From Granulicatella adiacens (lineage in GTDB: Bacteria; Bacillota; Bacilli; Lactobacillales; Aerococcaceae), in the NCBI GenBank assembly GCA_018364485.1, contig JAGZLX010000036.1, positions 1-15,520 on the forward strand: a stretch of DNA of 15,520 nucleotides, written 5' to 3'. Positions 1 through 7,472 of the stretch are shown here, in pieces. A program made the position numbers and the translations under genes. Position 1 is the stretch's first letter; each line of letters opens with the position of its first letter. The notes beneath the pieces were generated by a model. That model was given only the letters and a program-made list of their open reading frames with translations, was not told the DNA's origin and did not search any database.

Positions 1-97
1 GATCTGGAGTTGGTTTCTCTGGATCTGGAGTTGGTTTCTCTGGATCTGGAGTTGGTTTCTCTGGATCTGGAGTTGGTTTCTCTGGATCTGGAGTTGG
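1..97 (-). repeat. 21-bp in-frame tandem repeat encoding PDPEKPT heptads
   Basis: Four identical 21-bp units (1-21, 22-42, 43-63, 64-84) are followed by 13 bp of a fifth and then a diverged stretch encoding PTPNPEPT. The array runs off the left edge, so its copy number is unknown. It encodes a Pro/Glu/Lys/Thr rod of the kind that spans the cell wall just before an LPXTG anchor. Exact identity of the units at the DNA level suggests recent expansion and length variability. Confidence 0.95.
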
Positions 98-3000
98 CTC
101 TGGGTTCGGAGTTGGATCCACAGTTTCCTTAATTTCTTTCAATCCTTCAACCAATTTACTAATTGCATTTGGTGTTAATAAGTTCTGATCTGCAAGACCT
201 TTCTTGTACGCTTCTACAGCAGCCAAGTATTCTTTTGCATCTTTACGATCAATTTTACTTACGCGTTCAATTTCAGCGTTTAATGCAGATTCATCTACTG
301 GTTTATCTTCTTCGGCTGGAAGAACGAAGCGTAACTCTACTGCTGAGATATGACCTGGGTCCCCATAAGTTTCATTACCTGTGAAGATGGCTTTCTTCAC
401 TTTAATTGGAGCATCGAAGTTTATAACTTTAGTCTTCGCGTCATTTCTCCATTCACGGAAACTGAAACTATGTTCTTTACCATTTTCATCAAAGACACGT
501 AAGCTACCCGCTCTAACACGTCCATTTTGTCCAGATGAACGCGGTACATATTCAAATCGAGTGGCTTCAATTGGATTTCTAAAGGTTACTGTTAAATCTG
601 AACCAAGACTATCCACTCCCCAAGGTGTGTGCCACATTGTATTTGGATTTTCATCAAAAGCAAAATATGGGTTTCCTTCTGTAGGTTCATCTGGTTGGTA
701 TACCGCTCTTAATTCTTCAATATCTGACCAATCTGGTGCTACACGTTTAACCTTAAGAGCACTTTTCGCAGTATTTACTGCTTCGATAAGTGCTTTAGCA
801 TCTTCCACACTAATATCATCGTCTACTTCTAATAAAGCTGCGACAGCATCTTTATAAGCATTCAGTGTTTCTTTAGTGTAATCACCATTCACGACTGGTG
901 TGCTCTTTTCAAATGCATCATCCACAAGCATCTTACCAGTCAATTTAACTTCTTCAATTTCTAGGTTATCTAACATGAAGTCTTTGTAACCTTTGAAGTT
1001 AATGTCATTATTGTTTGTATCTCCTTTTGTATCCGCACCACGCGCATTTGAGTAGATACCAATCCAAGTGTTTCCACCTTTTTCACCTGTCACATAGTAG
1101 CTTACTTTCTTAGGAGTATTTGAATTTTCCCAAGTGTTTTCTAAGTCGAATTTCGTTAATTTACTACGACGACTATTTTCGCCATTACCGATGACGAATG
1201 AGTATGCTCCATGTGAACCAGCTTCATAGTCGAAGGTTACTTTATAAGTCTTACCTTCTTCAAAGCGGAAGTTTTGTGGAATTGTTTGATAAACAAGTCT
1301 GTCTCGACCTGATAATCCATTTGTCTTCAATGACCAGTTGCCTTCGATAACGTCGTTGACTTTCTTACCGTTCCAGCCACGTTGAGTGTATGGTTCGTGT
1401 TTTTCAGATAAGTGAGTACGGTTATCTGATACCCCTTCAACATCCCCTACTACGAATGGGAAGATACCTTGAGGCACTTCTTCAAAGTCTTGTTTGAATT
1501 TACCATTTCCTGTGTCGTGTTTTTCGTTATACATGACAGATTGGTTTTCAAATACACGAATTTCATCGAAGTAAGTTGCTGCTTCATCTGCATCACGTCC
1601 AAGTTCTAATGTCACGTTAGAAACATCTTCGCCTGTTGTGAAGTATACATACATGTTTTGGAAGTAACTTGTATTATCCACTGTCGCATTCTTCTTAAGT
1701 GTGTTATGCGCATGTGCTTGTACATAGTTCTTCGCAATTGATTTGTTTGTGTAGTTAGAAATTACTTTGTCGCCTACACGGATTGTGATATCTGCACGTG
1801 CATCGCTTCGGTTATCCACGCCTACATAAACAGCATATCTTGTATTTGGTTTCAAGTCTGTTAAGCGTTGTTTCAATGTCACACGTTCAGTGTTTCCTTG
1901 AATACGTAACATTTCGTTAGCTCCTTGAGATTTCACGATTTCAGCATGAGCGCTGTCACCAGTTTTTTCCCAATGGTCTAATGTTCCGCTGTTGAAACCT
2001 TGGTCATAGATGTGTAGACCTTCACTCCAAACCATTGTCTTCTTGCCTTGAGCAGCTTTGTAAAGTACATATGGTTGGTTTGCATCTCCCGTAATTTGAA
2101 TCTTACGGTCTGCGCCGACTGTTAATTCTACAACATCTTTCTTACCTTGGTCTGTTAGACGGTATAGGTAAACTTTATCTCCAGTCCAATCTTCTGGAAG
2201 AGTCCATTCAGTTGTTCCACCTTCAGTTGTGTAGAAGTACATCTTTTCTTTGTCGCCTGTTAAAGCTTTACCATTTTCATCCCAGTTCCATGGTACTAAA
2301 TAGCTTCCACCATTTTCGATCACACGACTGTTTAATGTTGTGACACGTTTGCGGTAGTCTGGGCTGTTAGGGTCGTTTGATTGACGAACAATCTTCACTT
2401 CGTCCCCATTGTCATTTGTTAAATGAATTTCCATTTCTGGAGTCCACTTGTAGTTTTGACCATTGTCACTCATTGCAACTGGGTTACCGTTTACCCATTT
2501 AGATACTTTGTAGTGTTGGAAGTACTTCGTCATAATGTTGTTTTCGAAGAGGTTACGAATATATCCTTCGTAGTCGCTTCGACCTTGCCATCCTTCGAAG
2601 TCTTTCATGTTATATCCACCTAGTAATGGATAGTTAGCAGCACCACCATAACTTGGATAGTCACCCACCCATGAATCTTTTTGGTGGTTACGGATGAATC
2701 GAGTGATATTTGAGTTAATCCCTTTCAGTGTATATCCACCGTAAGTTAAGTCAGCTGCCCAGTGTTGGAATGTTGAGTCATATTCCGCACCATAACCCCA
2801 CTCAATTGTCATACGCCAGCCTTGCGAATTAATTTCTTTAGAAATAATGTGAGTTGGCCAAGCAGTGTTGTCTCCTGATTGTCCATTTCCCCAAACATCT
2901 AAATAAATGAAGTCTAGTCCATCACCGAGTTTTTCTTTTAATTCTTTCCAACGAGCAAGACGGTCATGTGATAAGTCATATTCTGCATCAATGTTGATAC

Positions 3001-5263
3001 CTTGGTCTAACCAGTTCCAACCGTACATATATGTTCCATCAGAGTTTCTACGTAAAATTGCTTCGCTGAAGTATTTAGATTCAGGATATGTTTCAGAAGC
3101 ATTTACGTGAATACCGATTTTAGCACCGTATTCTTTTGCTCTAGCTAATAATTTCTTGAAGTCTTCAACGCCACCGATTCTCTTACCGATATCTGCATAG
3201 TTTAAGTGACCTGAGTCGTGACCTTCACTACCATATCCTTTAAGTAGGATTGATTGACCTAAACCATCCGTGTGTAAGTTAATCTTCTTAATTCCATCTA
3301 ATGTCATTAAGAATGGGTTTTGCGCTTGAGATGCAAAGTTCATCGCAATACGATACGCTACTAAATCTGGAACAGATTCCGCCCCTTTTGGATTGTTCAT
3401 GATATTACGATATGCAATCGCACCATCTTGCCAGTCCACCACATTATCTTTGTTTAAGTCTTTTGTAATGACTACTTTAGAACTTGGTAATTCCAATGTG
3501 TATTCAGGGAATACTAAGTTCTTATAAGCACGTTGATACCAATAAGGTGAGCTTTGAATACCAATGTAGTTTACGCCATCAACTCTTTGTAGGGCAGTTG
3601 TTATACGTGCAAAGTCATTTCCTTGGTAAGTGAATTGTGAGTTACTCCAAACAGACGCTGCTAATTCATTTGAAGAAACAAAGCCATACATGAAGCCATA
3701 AGCGTAATCATTCATTTTGCCTGTCTTCAAGTCTAAATGATAATCCCCTGCTCTATGTGTGTTTGTGGACATTTGTGCTCCGTCAAACTTCGCATTTTGT
3801 TTATTAGAACCTACAGAAACTAATGTGTTTCCTGGGAATTCAATAGTTTGGATTAATTTTCGAACATTGTCGACTGGTTTACCCATTTCAACATTGTTTT
3901 TGTTGACTACTTTAGTCACATCGAAATGCATTTCGTTGCCGACTAATTGTAATTTCACAGTGATATCAGCGTTGATGAATTCATCATCGTTTCTAACTGT
4001 CATTACATATTCTGCAGTAGTGTCATCAATTTTACGGTATTGAACTTCTGGAGTGACTAACACACCGTTAATTGACATTTTATCTAATTTTTGAACTTGA
4101 CCTGTTAACGTTTTTCCATCTAATTCATATTCTTTAACACGTGGAAACGCCGTGTCGATAATCGCTTTTAATTGTTCAGATTGTAAAGTTTCGTAATGAA
4201 CATCTTGGTCATTACGACGGAAACCATCATCTACAGCTGGTTTTTCTTCCTCTGGTTTAATGTTTTCTTGGTTATCCGCTTTGATCGAAATAGAAGATAA
4301 TTCTGTACCGTAAGTACCAGCTTTGAGGTAAACTTTATTCACATCAGCTAAAGCGTTCTTGACAGCTTCTGGAACGACTTCTGTGCTAAATAAAGTTTGT
4401 CCATTATTTGTAGCATTTAATTGACCGTCTTTCTTGTACACGATAGATAGGTGGTTTTCTTCACCCACATTTGGTGATTCTACTCGAGTCTTGCTATACC
4501 AAGTATTTACATTTGGTCCTTTGTATTGCCAGAACCAACCACCCTTGTCATACCCAACAAAGATGTTGTTGTCATTATCTTTATATTTTACATAAACCCC
4601 AAAACGAGTTTCAGCTGGAGGAGTGTTTGCCTTGAACGTTAAGTCAACGCTTACATTTCCTTCCGCATCCGCTTGTAATCCAGCTTTTTCAAATAAAGCT
4701 TCATTTGCTCCATTGTCGTTAGCTGTTGTTGAAGTTAATTTGTTGTAGCGTACTCCGCCTTCTTCAACGACTTCAACTTTCCCTTTCACACGGCTTACTG
4801 AGTCCCACTCTTTTTTCACTTCGGCTGTTGCTTCACGAGTTTCACCAGTCGCTTCACGAGTTTCTCCCGTTGCTTCTGCGGCTGGTTTTTCCTCAGCTGG
4901 TTTAGCTTCAGCAGGTTTAGCCTCCGCTTTTTCGGTTGCTGCTTCAGTAGCTTTTTCTTCTACTTTATCAGTTGCCTCCGTATTCGCAGCTTCATTAGAA
5001 ACTGCTTGTTTTTCTTCTTTTGGCGTAACTTCAGTCGCCGTGGCACCAGATTCTACTGCTGGTTTCTCTTCAGCAGTGGCCGCCTCACTAGCCGGCGTGT
5101 TTTCTACGGCTGTCTCTACTACCTCTGTTGCAGCAGCTTCAGTTGCAGAAACTGGTTGAAGTGTACCAAAAAAGAAAGCCCCAATGATAACTGAACATGT
5201 ACCAACAGTGAGCTTTCTAATAGAGAAGCGCTGTCTCTTCTCCATATTTTGACGATTATACAT
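1..5263 (-). CDS. Endo-alpha-N-acetylgalactosaminidase (GH101), YSIRK-signal surface protein, C-terminus outside window
   Basis: Extracellular glycosidase that removes the Gal-beta-1,3-GalNAc (core 1) disaccharide from Ser/Thr of mucin-type O-glycoproteins. The frame is open from ATG 5263 (AAGGAGGGG at 5268-5276) to the left edge, giving 1754 codons. Residues 13-28 form a YSIRK-G/S signal (FSIRKLTVGTCSVIIG, Phe replacing Tyr), with probable cleavage after A40. A Glu/Ala/Thr-rich linker (about 41-150) is followed by a lectin-like domain (about 152-327), a beta-sandwich (about 356-592) and the GH101 barrel (about 602-914). D789 in YLDVWGN and E821 in TIEWG are 32 residues apart, as are nucleophile D764 and acid/base E796 of the pneumococcal enzyme. 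Next come a beta domain, two galactose-binding-like modules (about 1085-1240, 1257-1440), a FIVAR-like helical module (about 1440-1502), an F5/8C (CBM32-like) module (about 1510-1650), another helical module and PDPEKPT repeats. An LPXTG anchor is expected beyond the edge but not seen. Domain borders are approximate; the family call is very secure. Confidence 0.96.
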   Translation of the reverse strand, partial: MYNRQNMEKRQRFSIRKLTVGTCSVIIGAFFFGTLQPVSATEAAATEVVETAVENTPASEAATAEEKPAVESGATATEVTPKEEKQAVSNEAANTEATDKVEEKATEAATEKAEAKPAEAKPAEEKPAAEATGETREATGETREATAEVKKEWDSVSRVKGKVEVVEEGGVRYNKLTSTTANDNGANEALFEKAGLQADAEGNVSVDLTFKANTPPAETRFGVYVKYKDNDNNIFVGYDKGGWFWQYKGPNVNTWYSKTRVESPNVGEENHLSIVYKKDGQLNATNNGQTLFSTEVVPEAVKNALADVNKVYLKAGTYGTELSSISIKADNQENIKPEEEKPAVDDGFRRNDQDVHYETLQSEQLKAIIDTAFPRVKEYELDGKTLTGQVQKLDKMSINGVLVTPEVQYRKIDDTTAEYVMTVRNDDEFINADITVKLQLVGNEMHFDVTKVVNKNNVEMGKPVDNVRKLIQTIEFPGNTLVSVGSNKQNAKFDGAQMSTNTHRAGDYHLDLKTGKMNDYAYGFMYGFVSSNELAASVWSNSQFTYQGNDFARITTALQRVDGVNYIGIQSSPYWYQRAYKNLVFPEYTLELPSSKVVITKDLNKDNVVDWQDGAIAYRNIMNNPKGAESVPDLVAYRIAMNFASQAQNPFLMTLDGIKKINLHTDGLGQSILLKGYGSEGHDSGHLNYADIGKRIGGVEDFKKLLARAKEYGAKIGIHVNASETYPESKYFSEAILRRNSDGTYMYGWNWLDQGINIDAEYDLSHDRLARWKELKEKLGDGLDFIYLDVWGNGQSGDNTAWPTHIISKEINSQGWRMTIEWGYGAEYDSTFQHWAADLTYGGYTLKGINSNITRFIRNHQKDSWVGDYPSYGGAANYPLLGGYNMKDFEGWQGRSDYEGYIRNLFENNIMTKYFQHYKVSKWVNGNPVAMSDNGQNYKWTPEMEIHLTNDNGDEVKIVRQSNDPNSPDYRKRVTTLNSRVIENGGSYLVPWNWDENGKALTGDKEKMYFYTTEGGTTEWTLPEDWTGDKVYLYRLTDQGKKDVVELTVGADRKIQITGDANQPYVLYKAAQGKKTMVWSEGLHIYDQGFNSGTLDHWEKTGDSAHAEIVKSQGANEMLRIQGNTERVTLKQRLTDLKPNTRYAVYVGVDNRSDARADITIRVGDKVISNYTNKSIAKNYVQAHAHNTLKKNATVDNTSYFQNMYVYFTTGEDVSNVTLELGRDADEAATYFDEIRVFENQSVMYNEKHDTGNGKFKQDFEEVPQGIFPFVVGDVEGVSDNRTHLSEKHEPYTQRGWNGKKVNDVIEGNWSLKTNGLSGRDRLVYQTIPQNFRFEEGKTYKVTFDYEAGSHGAYSFVIGNGENSRRSKLTKFDLENTWENSNTPKKVSYYVTGEKGGNTWIGIYSNARGADTKGDTNNNDINFKGYKDFMLDNLEIEEVKLTGKMLVDDAFEKSTPVVNGDYTKETLNAYKDAVAALLEVDDDISVEDAKALIEAVNTAKSALKVKRVAPDWSDIEELRAVYQPDEPTEGNPYFAFDENPNTMWHTPWGVDSLGSDLTVTFRNPIEATRFEYVPRSSGQNGRVRAGSLRVFDENGKEHSFSFREWRNDAKTKVINFDAPIKVKKAIFTGNETYGDPGHISAVELRFVLPAEEDKPVDESALNAEIERVSKIDRKDAKEYLAAVEAYKKGLADQNLLTPNAISKLVEGLKEIKETVDPTPNPEPTPDPEKPTPDPEKPTPDPEKPTPDPEKPTPD
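4829..4880 (-). repeat. Short in-frame repeats encoding EATGETR in the N-terminal linker
   Basis: Two consecutive heptapeptides EATGETR, followed by a partial EAT, at about residues 129-145 of the GH101 protein. They are encoded by near-identical 21-bp units. They lie in the low-complexity linker between the signal peptide and the lectin-like domain, and probably act as a flexible spacer. Confidence 0.7.
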
Positions 5264-5283
5264 AATACCCCTCCTTAATATTA

Positions 5284-5297
5284 TAAAAACGTTTCCA
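5284..5297 (-). promoter_or_regulatory. cre-like site (CcpA) just upstream of the GH101 gene
   Basis: The minus strand reads TGGAAACGTTTTTA. It matches the cre consensus WTGNAANCGNWNNCW at all defined positions but one (with the preceding A). It lies between the candidate extended -10 (5304-5309) and the ribosome binding site, a position where CcpA would act as a roadblock. Assignment is by consensus only. Confidence 0.55.
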
Positions 5298-5303
5298 TAA
5301 ATA

Positions 5304-5312
5304 ATTTTAGCA
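5304..5312 (-). promoter_or_regulatory. Candidate extended -10 promoter of the GH101 gene
   Basis: The minus strand reads TGCTAAAAT, an extended -10 (TGN plus TAAAAT, 5/6 to consensus), about 40 bp before the start codon, with no convincing -35. A weaker alternative upstream is TTGAAG (5391-5396), 17 bp, TAAATA (5368-5373), whose spacer contains the upstream cre-like site. Either arrangement would be CcpA-sensitive. Confidence 0.35.
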
Positions 5313-5370
5313 CTATCTTTTAGGTGCTACTTGGACTTTTTTGCTCTTTACTAGTACTATTTTGCTATAT

Positions 5371-5384
5371 TTAAAGCGCTTTCA
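5371..5384 (-). promoter_or_regulatory. Upstream cre-like site (CcpA) for the GH101 gene
   Basis: The minus strand reads TGAAAGCGCTTTAA, matching TGWAARCGYTWNCW at 13 of 14 positions, with the perfect palindromic core AAAGCGCTTT. It sits about 110 bp before the GH101 start and about 75 bp past the end of the ntp operon, so the GH101 gene is its obvious target. Confidence 0.65.
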
Positions 5385-5416
5385 TAATTTCTTCAAGGAA
5401 TTAGCAAAATTAAATC

Positions 5417-5450
5417 AAAAAGGCTCCTAGCAACCATTGCTAGGAGTCCT
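5417..5450 (-). terminator. Intrinsic terminator of the V-ATPase operon
   Basis: On the minus strand a 10-bp perfect stem (arms 5424-5433 and 5437-5446) with a 3-nt loop is followed by TTTTT. It starts a few bases after the ntpD stop codon. It closes the operon and separates it from the GH101 gene, so that gene needs its own promoter. Confidence 0.93.
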
Positions 5451-5457
5451 CTTTTCG

Positions 5458-6090
5458 CTATTTTTGTCCCATATCTTTCACTTTCATAATACGAGTGATA
5501 CTTGCTCTCTCGTTTTCTTCCAGCTTCATTTCGATAAAGTAAATCGTTTCTTCTAATTGTGGGATCAATCGATATTCAAGGGCGTTTACACGACGTCTTG
5601 TTTTCTCGATTTCATCTGCTAGTAGTTGACAAGTTTTTTCAATCTCCGTCAATTCTAGCAATTCATTTAATACACTTGAGATTTGTTCTACAGAATCATC
5701 AATCTCACTGTTGGAGTTTAAGTAACCATATTTAAAGTCACTTTCCTCCGTTTCATCTTTCACAGTGAAATGCATTTCTGGAACGTAAACACTCATAATG
5801 TTCTTTTCTTGAAGATCCAAGGATACGCTTTGTGGTGGAATCGCCACAAGTTCTTCGATAAACGCTTCTTCCAACGTTGCTTTTGCAAGAACGAAGCTCT
5901 TCATTCCTTCCACAAGACGACCTTCGACCGCCTCACGTAACGCATTGTTTTTTCGAATTAGTTCGATGAACTGACGCATTAACTCATCTTGTTTATCTTT
6001 TAGGAGCTTATGCCCACGTTTTGAGACAACGAGACGATGTTTTAATTTCGTCAACTCCATACGGGTTGGTTTGACATTCAATCGTGTCAA
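5458..6090 (-). CDS. ntpD: V-type ATPase subunit D (central rotor stalk)
   Basis: Rotor shaft subunit that, with subunit F, sits inside the A3B3 ring and couples ATP hydrolysis to rotation of the K ring. The protein is about 210 residues, the usual size, and mostly long helices. The N-terminal pattern RLNVKPTRMEL, then RGHKLLKDKQDELMRQF, is the D-subunit signature; the C-terminal half is a second long coiled-coil helix ending in MKVKDMGQK. Two starts are possible. GTG 6099 overlaps the ntpB stop (GTGA) but directly abuts the Shine-Dalgarno (AAGGGGA, 6100-6106). TTG 6090, with 9-nt spacing, gives MTRLNV, matching the family N-terminus, and is preferred. It is the last gene of the operon, with the terminator just downstream. 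The family call is very secure, the exact start less so. Confidence 0.93.
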   Translation of the reverse strand: MTRLNVKPTRMELTKLKHRLVVSKRGHKLLKDKQDELMRQFIELIRKNNALREAVEGRLVEGMKSFVLAKATLEEAFIEELVAIPPQSVSLDLQEKNIMSVYVPEMHFTVKDETEESDFKYGYLNSNSEIDDSVEQISSVLNELLELTEIEKTCQLLADEIEKTRRRVNALEYRLIPQLEETIYFIEMKLEENERASITRIMKVKDMGQK

Positions 6091-6095
6091 ATGAA

Positions 6096-7472
6096 TCACT
6101 CCCCTTCCGGAAGGTATTCATCTAATAACTCATCCTTAATACGTTTCAATTCCGTACGTGGAAGGATTGATAAGAGTTCCCATCCAAGGTCTAATGTTTC
6201 TTGGATAGAACGGTTCGTATAGAAACCTTGTCCAACATACTCACGTTCAAAACGTTCTGTGAACTCTACATATTTCTTATCTGTTTTCGATAATGCAGAT
6301 TCCCCTAATACAACCGCAAGTTCTTTAGCTTGTTTACCAGTAGCATAAGCCGCGAATAATTGGTTCATCGTTGGTGCATGGTCCTTACGAGTCTTTCCTT
6401 CACCTGACCCTTTATCTTTTAGACGAGATAATGAAGGCAATACGTTAATTGGAGGTTGAATCCCTTGTTTATCAAGAGCACGGTCCAAAATAATTTGTCC
6501 TTCTGTAATATATCCTGTTAAGTCAGGGATTGGGTGAGTAATATCATCTTCAGGCATTGAAAGGATTGGAATTTGAGTTACCGATCCTGGCTTACCAACG
6601 ATACGTCCTGCACGTTCGTAGATTGTTGAAAGGTTTGTATATAAGTAACCTGGATATCCACGACGTCCTGGAACTTCACGACGAGCCGCTGAAATTTCAC
6701 GAAGCGCTTCACAGTAGTTTGTCATGTCTGTCATGATAACTAAAACGTGCATTCCTTTTTCAAACGCTAAGTACTCAGCTGTTGTTAATGCGATTTTTGG
6801 TGTCGCAATACGTTCGATGGCTGGGTCGCTCGCTAAGTTTAGGAACATCACTGAACGGTCAATCGCCCCTGTCTTACGGAAGTCTTCCATGAAGTATTCC
6901 GCTTCGTCGAACGTAATCCCCATTGCAGCAAATACTACCGCGAATTTTTCGTCGCTATTTAATACAGTCGCTTGACGTGCGATTTGGGCTGCTAACTCTT
7001 TGTGAGGAAGCCCTGAACCAGAGAATACTGGTAATTTTTGTCCACGAACAAGAGTGTTCAAGTGGTCAATCGCAGAAATCCCTGTTTGGATAAATTCATC
7101 CGGATAGTCACGAGAAACTGGGTTAATTGCTTGTCCGTTTACGTCTAGAGTCGCTTCTGGAAGGATTTCAGGGCCATCATCCATAACGTTCCCCATCCCA
7201 TCGAAAATACGACCAATCATGTCTTCTGATACGTTTAATGATAATGGTTTACCACGGAAACGTACTTTTGTATCACGAATGTTGATTCCGCTTGGTCCTT
7301 CGAAAATCTGAACCATTGCTTTATCTTCGTTTACTTCTAGTACTTGTCCATGACGCAATTCACCATTTTGTAATTGGATTTCAACCAACTCATCATATTT
7401 AACGCCTTCGACTTGTTCAACCATCATTAAAGGGCCAACAACTTCACTAATCGTACGATACTCTTTAAGCAT
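6096..7472 (-). CDS. ntpB: V-type ATPase subunit B (non-catalytic nucleotide-site subunit)
   Basis: Forms the A3B3 head with subunit A and supplies the arginine finger to the catalytic site. Length is 458 residues, as in Enterococcus hirae NtpB. The P-loop is degenerate (SGSGLPHKEL, 151-160, no GKT), as expected for B subunits. R350 in SLSRLKDKG falls at the same number as the E. hirae arginine finger, and the conserved DMTNYCEALREIS block is at 249-261. The start ATG 7472 overlaps the end of ntpA by 8 nt (ATGCTTAA), with GGAGG 8 nt upstream, so translation is probably coupled to ntpA. The stop overlaps the start region of ntpD. Confidence 0.98.
   Translation of the reverse strand: MLKEYRTISEVVGPLMMVEQVEGVKYDELVEIQLQNGELRHGQVLEVNEDKAMVQIFEGPSGINIRDTKVRFRGKPLSLNVSEDMIGRIFDGMGNVMDDGPEILPEATLDVNGQAINPVSRDYPDEFIQTGISAIDHLNTLVRGQKLPVFSGSGLPHKELAAQIARQATVLNSDEKFAVVFAAMGITFDEAEYFMEDFRKTGAIDRSVMFLNLASDPAIERIATPKIALTTAEYLAFEKGMHVLVIMTDMTNYCEALREISAARREVPGRRGYPGYLYTNLSTIYERAGRIVGKPGSVTQIPILSMPEDDITHPIPDLTGYITEGQIILDRALDKQGIQPPINVLPSLSRLKDKGSGEGKTRKDHAPTMNQLFAAYATGKQAKELAVVLGESALSKTDKKYVEFTERFEREYVGQGFYTNRSIQETLDLGWELLSILPRTELKRIKDELLDEYLPEGE

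Noticed and set aside
1..97. CRISPR-like regular repeats
   Set aside because: The units are contiguous without spacers, 21 bp long and in frame with the GH101 protein, so they are a coding tandem repeat.
381..857. 158-codon plus-strand open frame and other plus-strand frames under the GH101 gene
   Set aside because: They are antisense shadows of a gene whose minus-strand frame is open throughout and encodes recognisable domains.
5280..5285. Perfect TATAAT on the minus strand just before the GH101 Shine-Dalgarno
   Set aside because: It would start transcription inside the ribosome binding site and has no -35 at proper spacing; the extended -10 at 5304-5312 is more reasonable.
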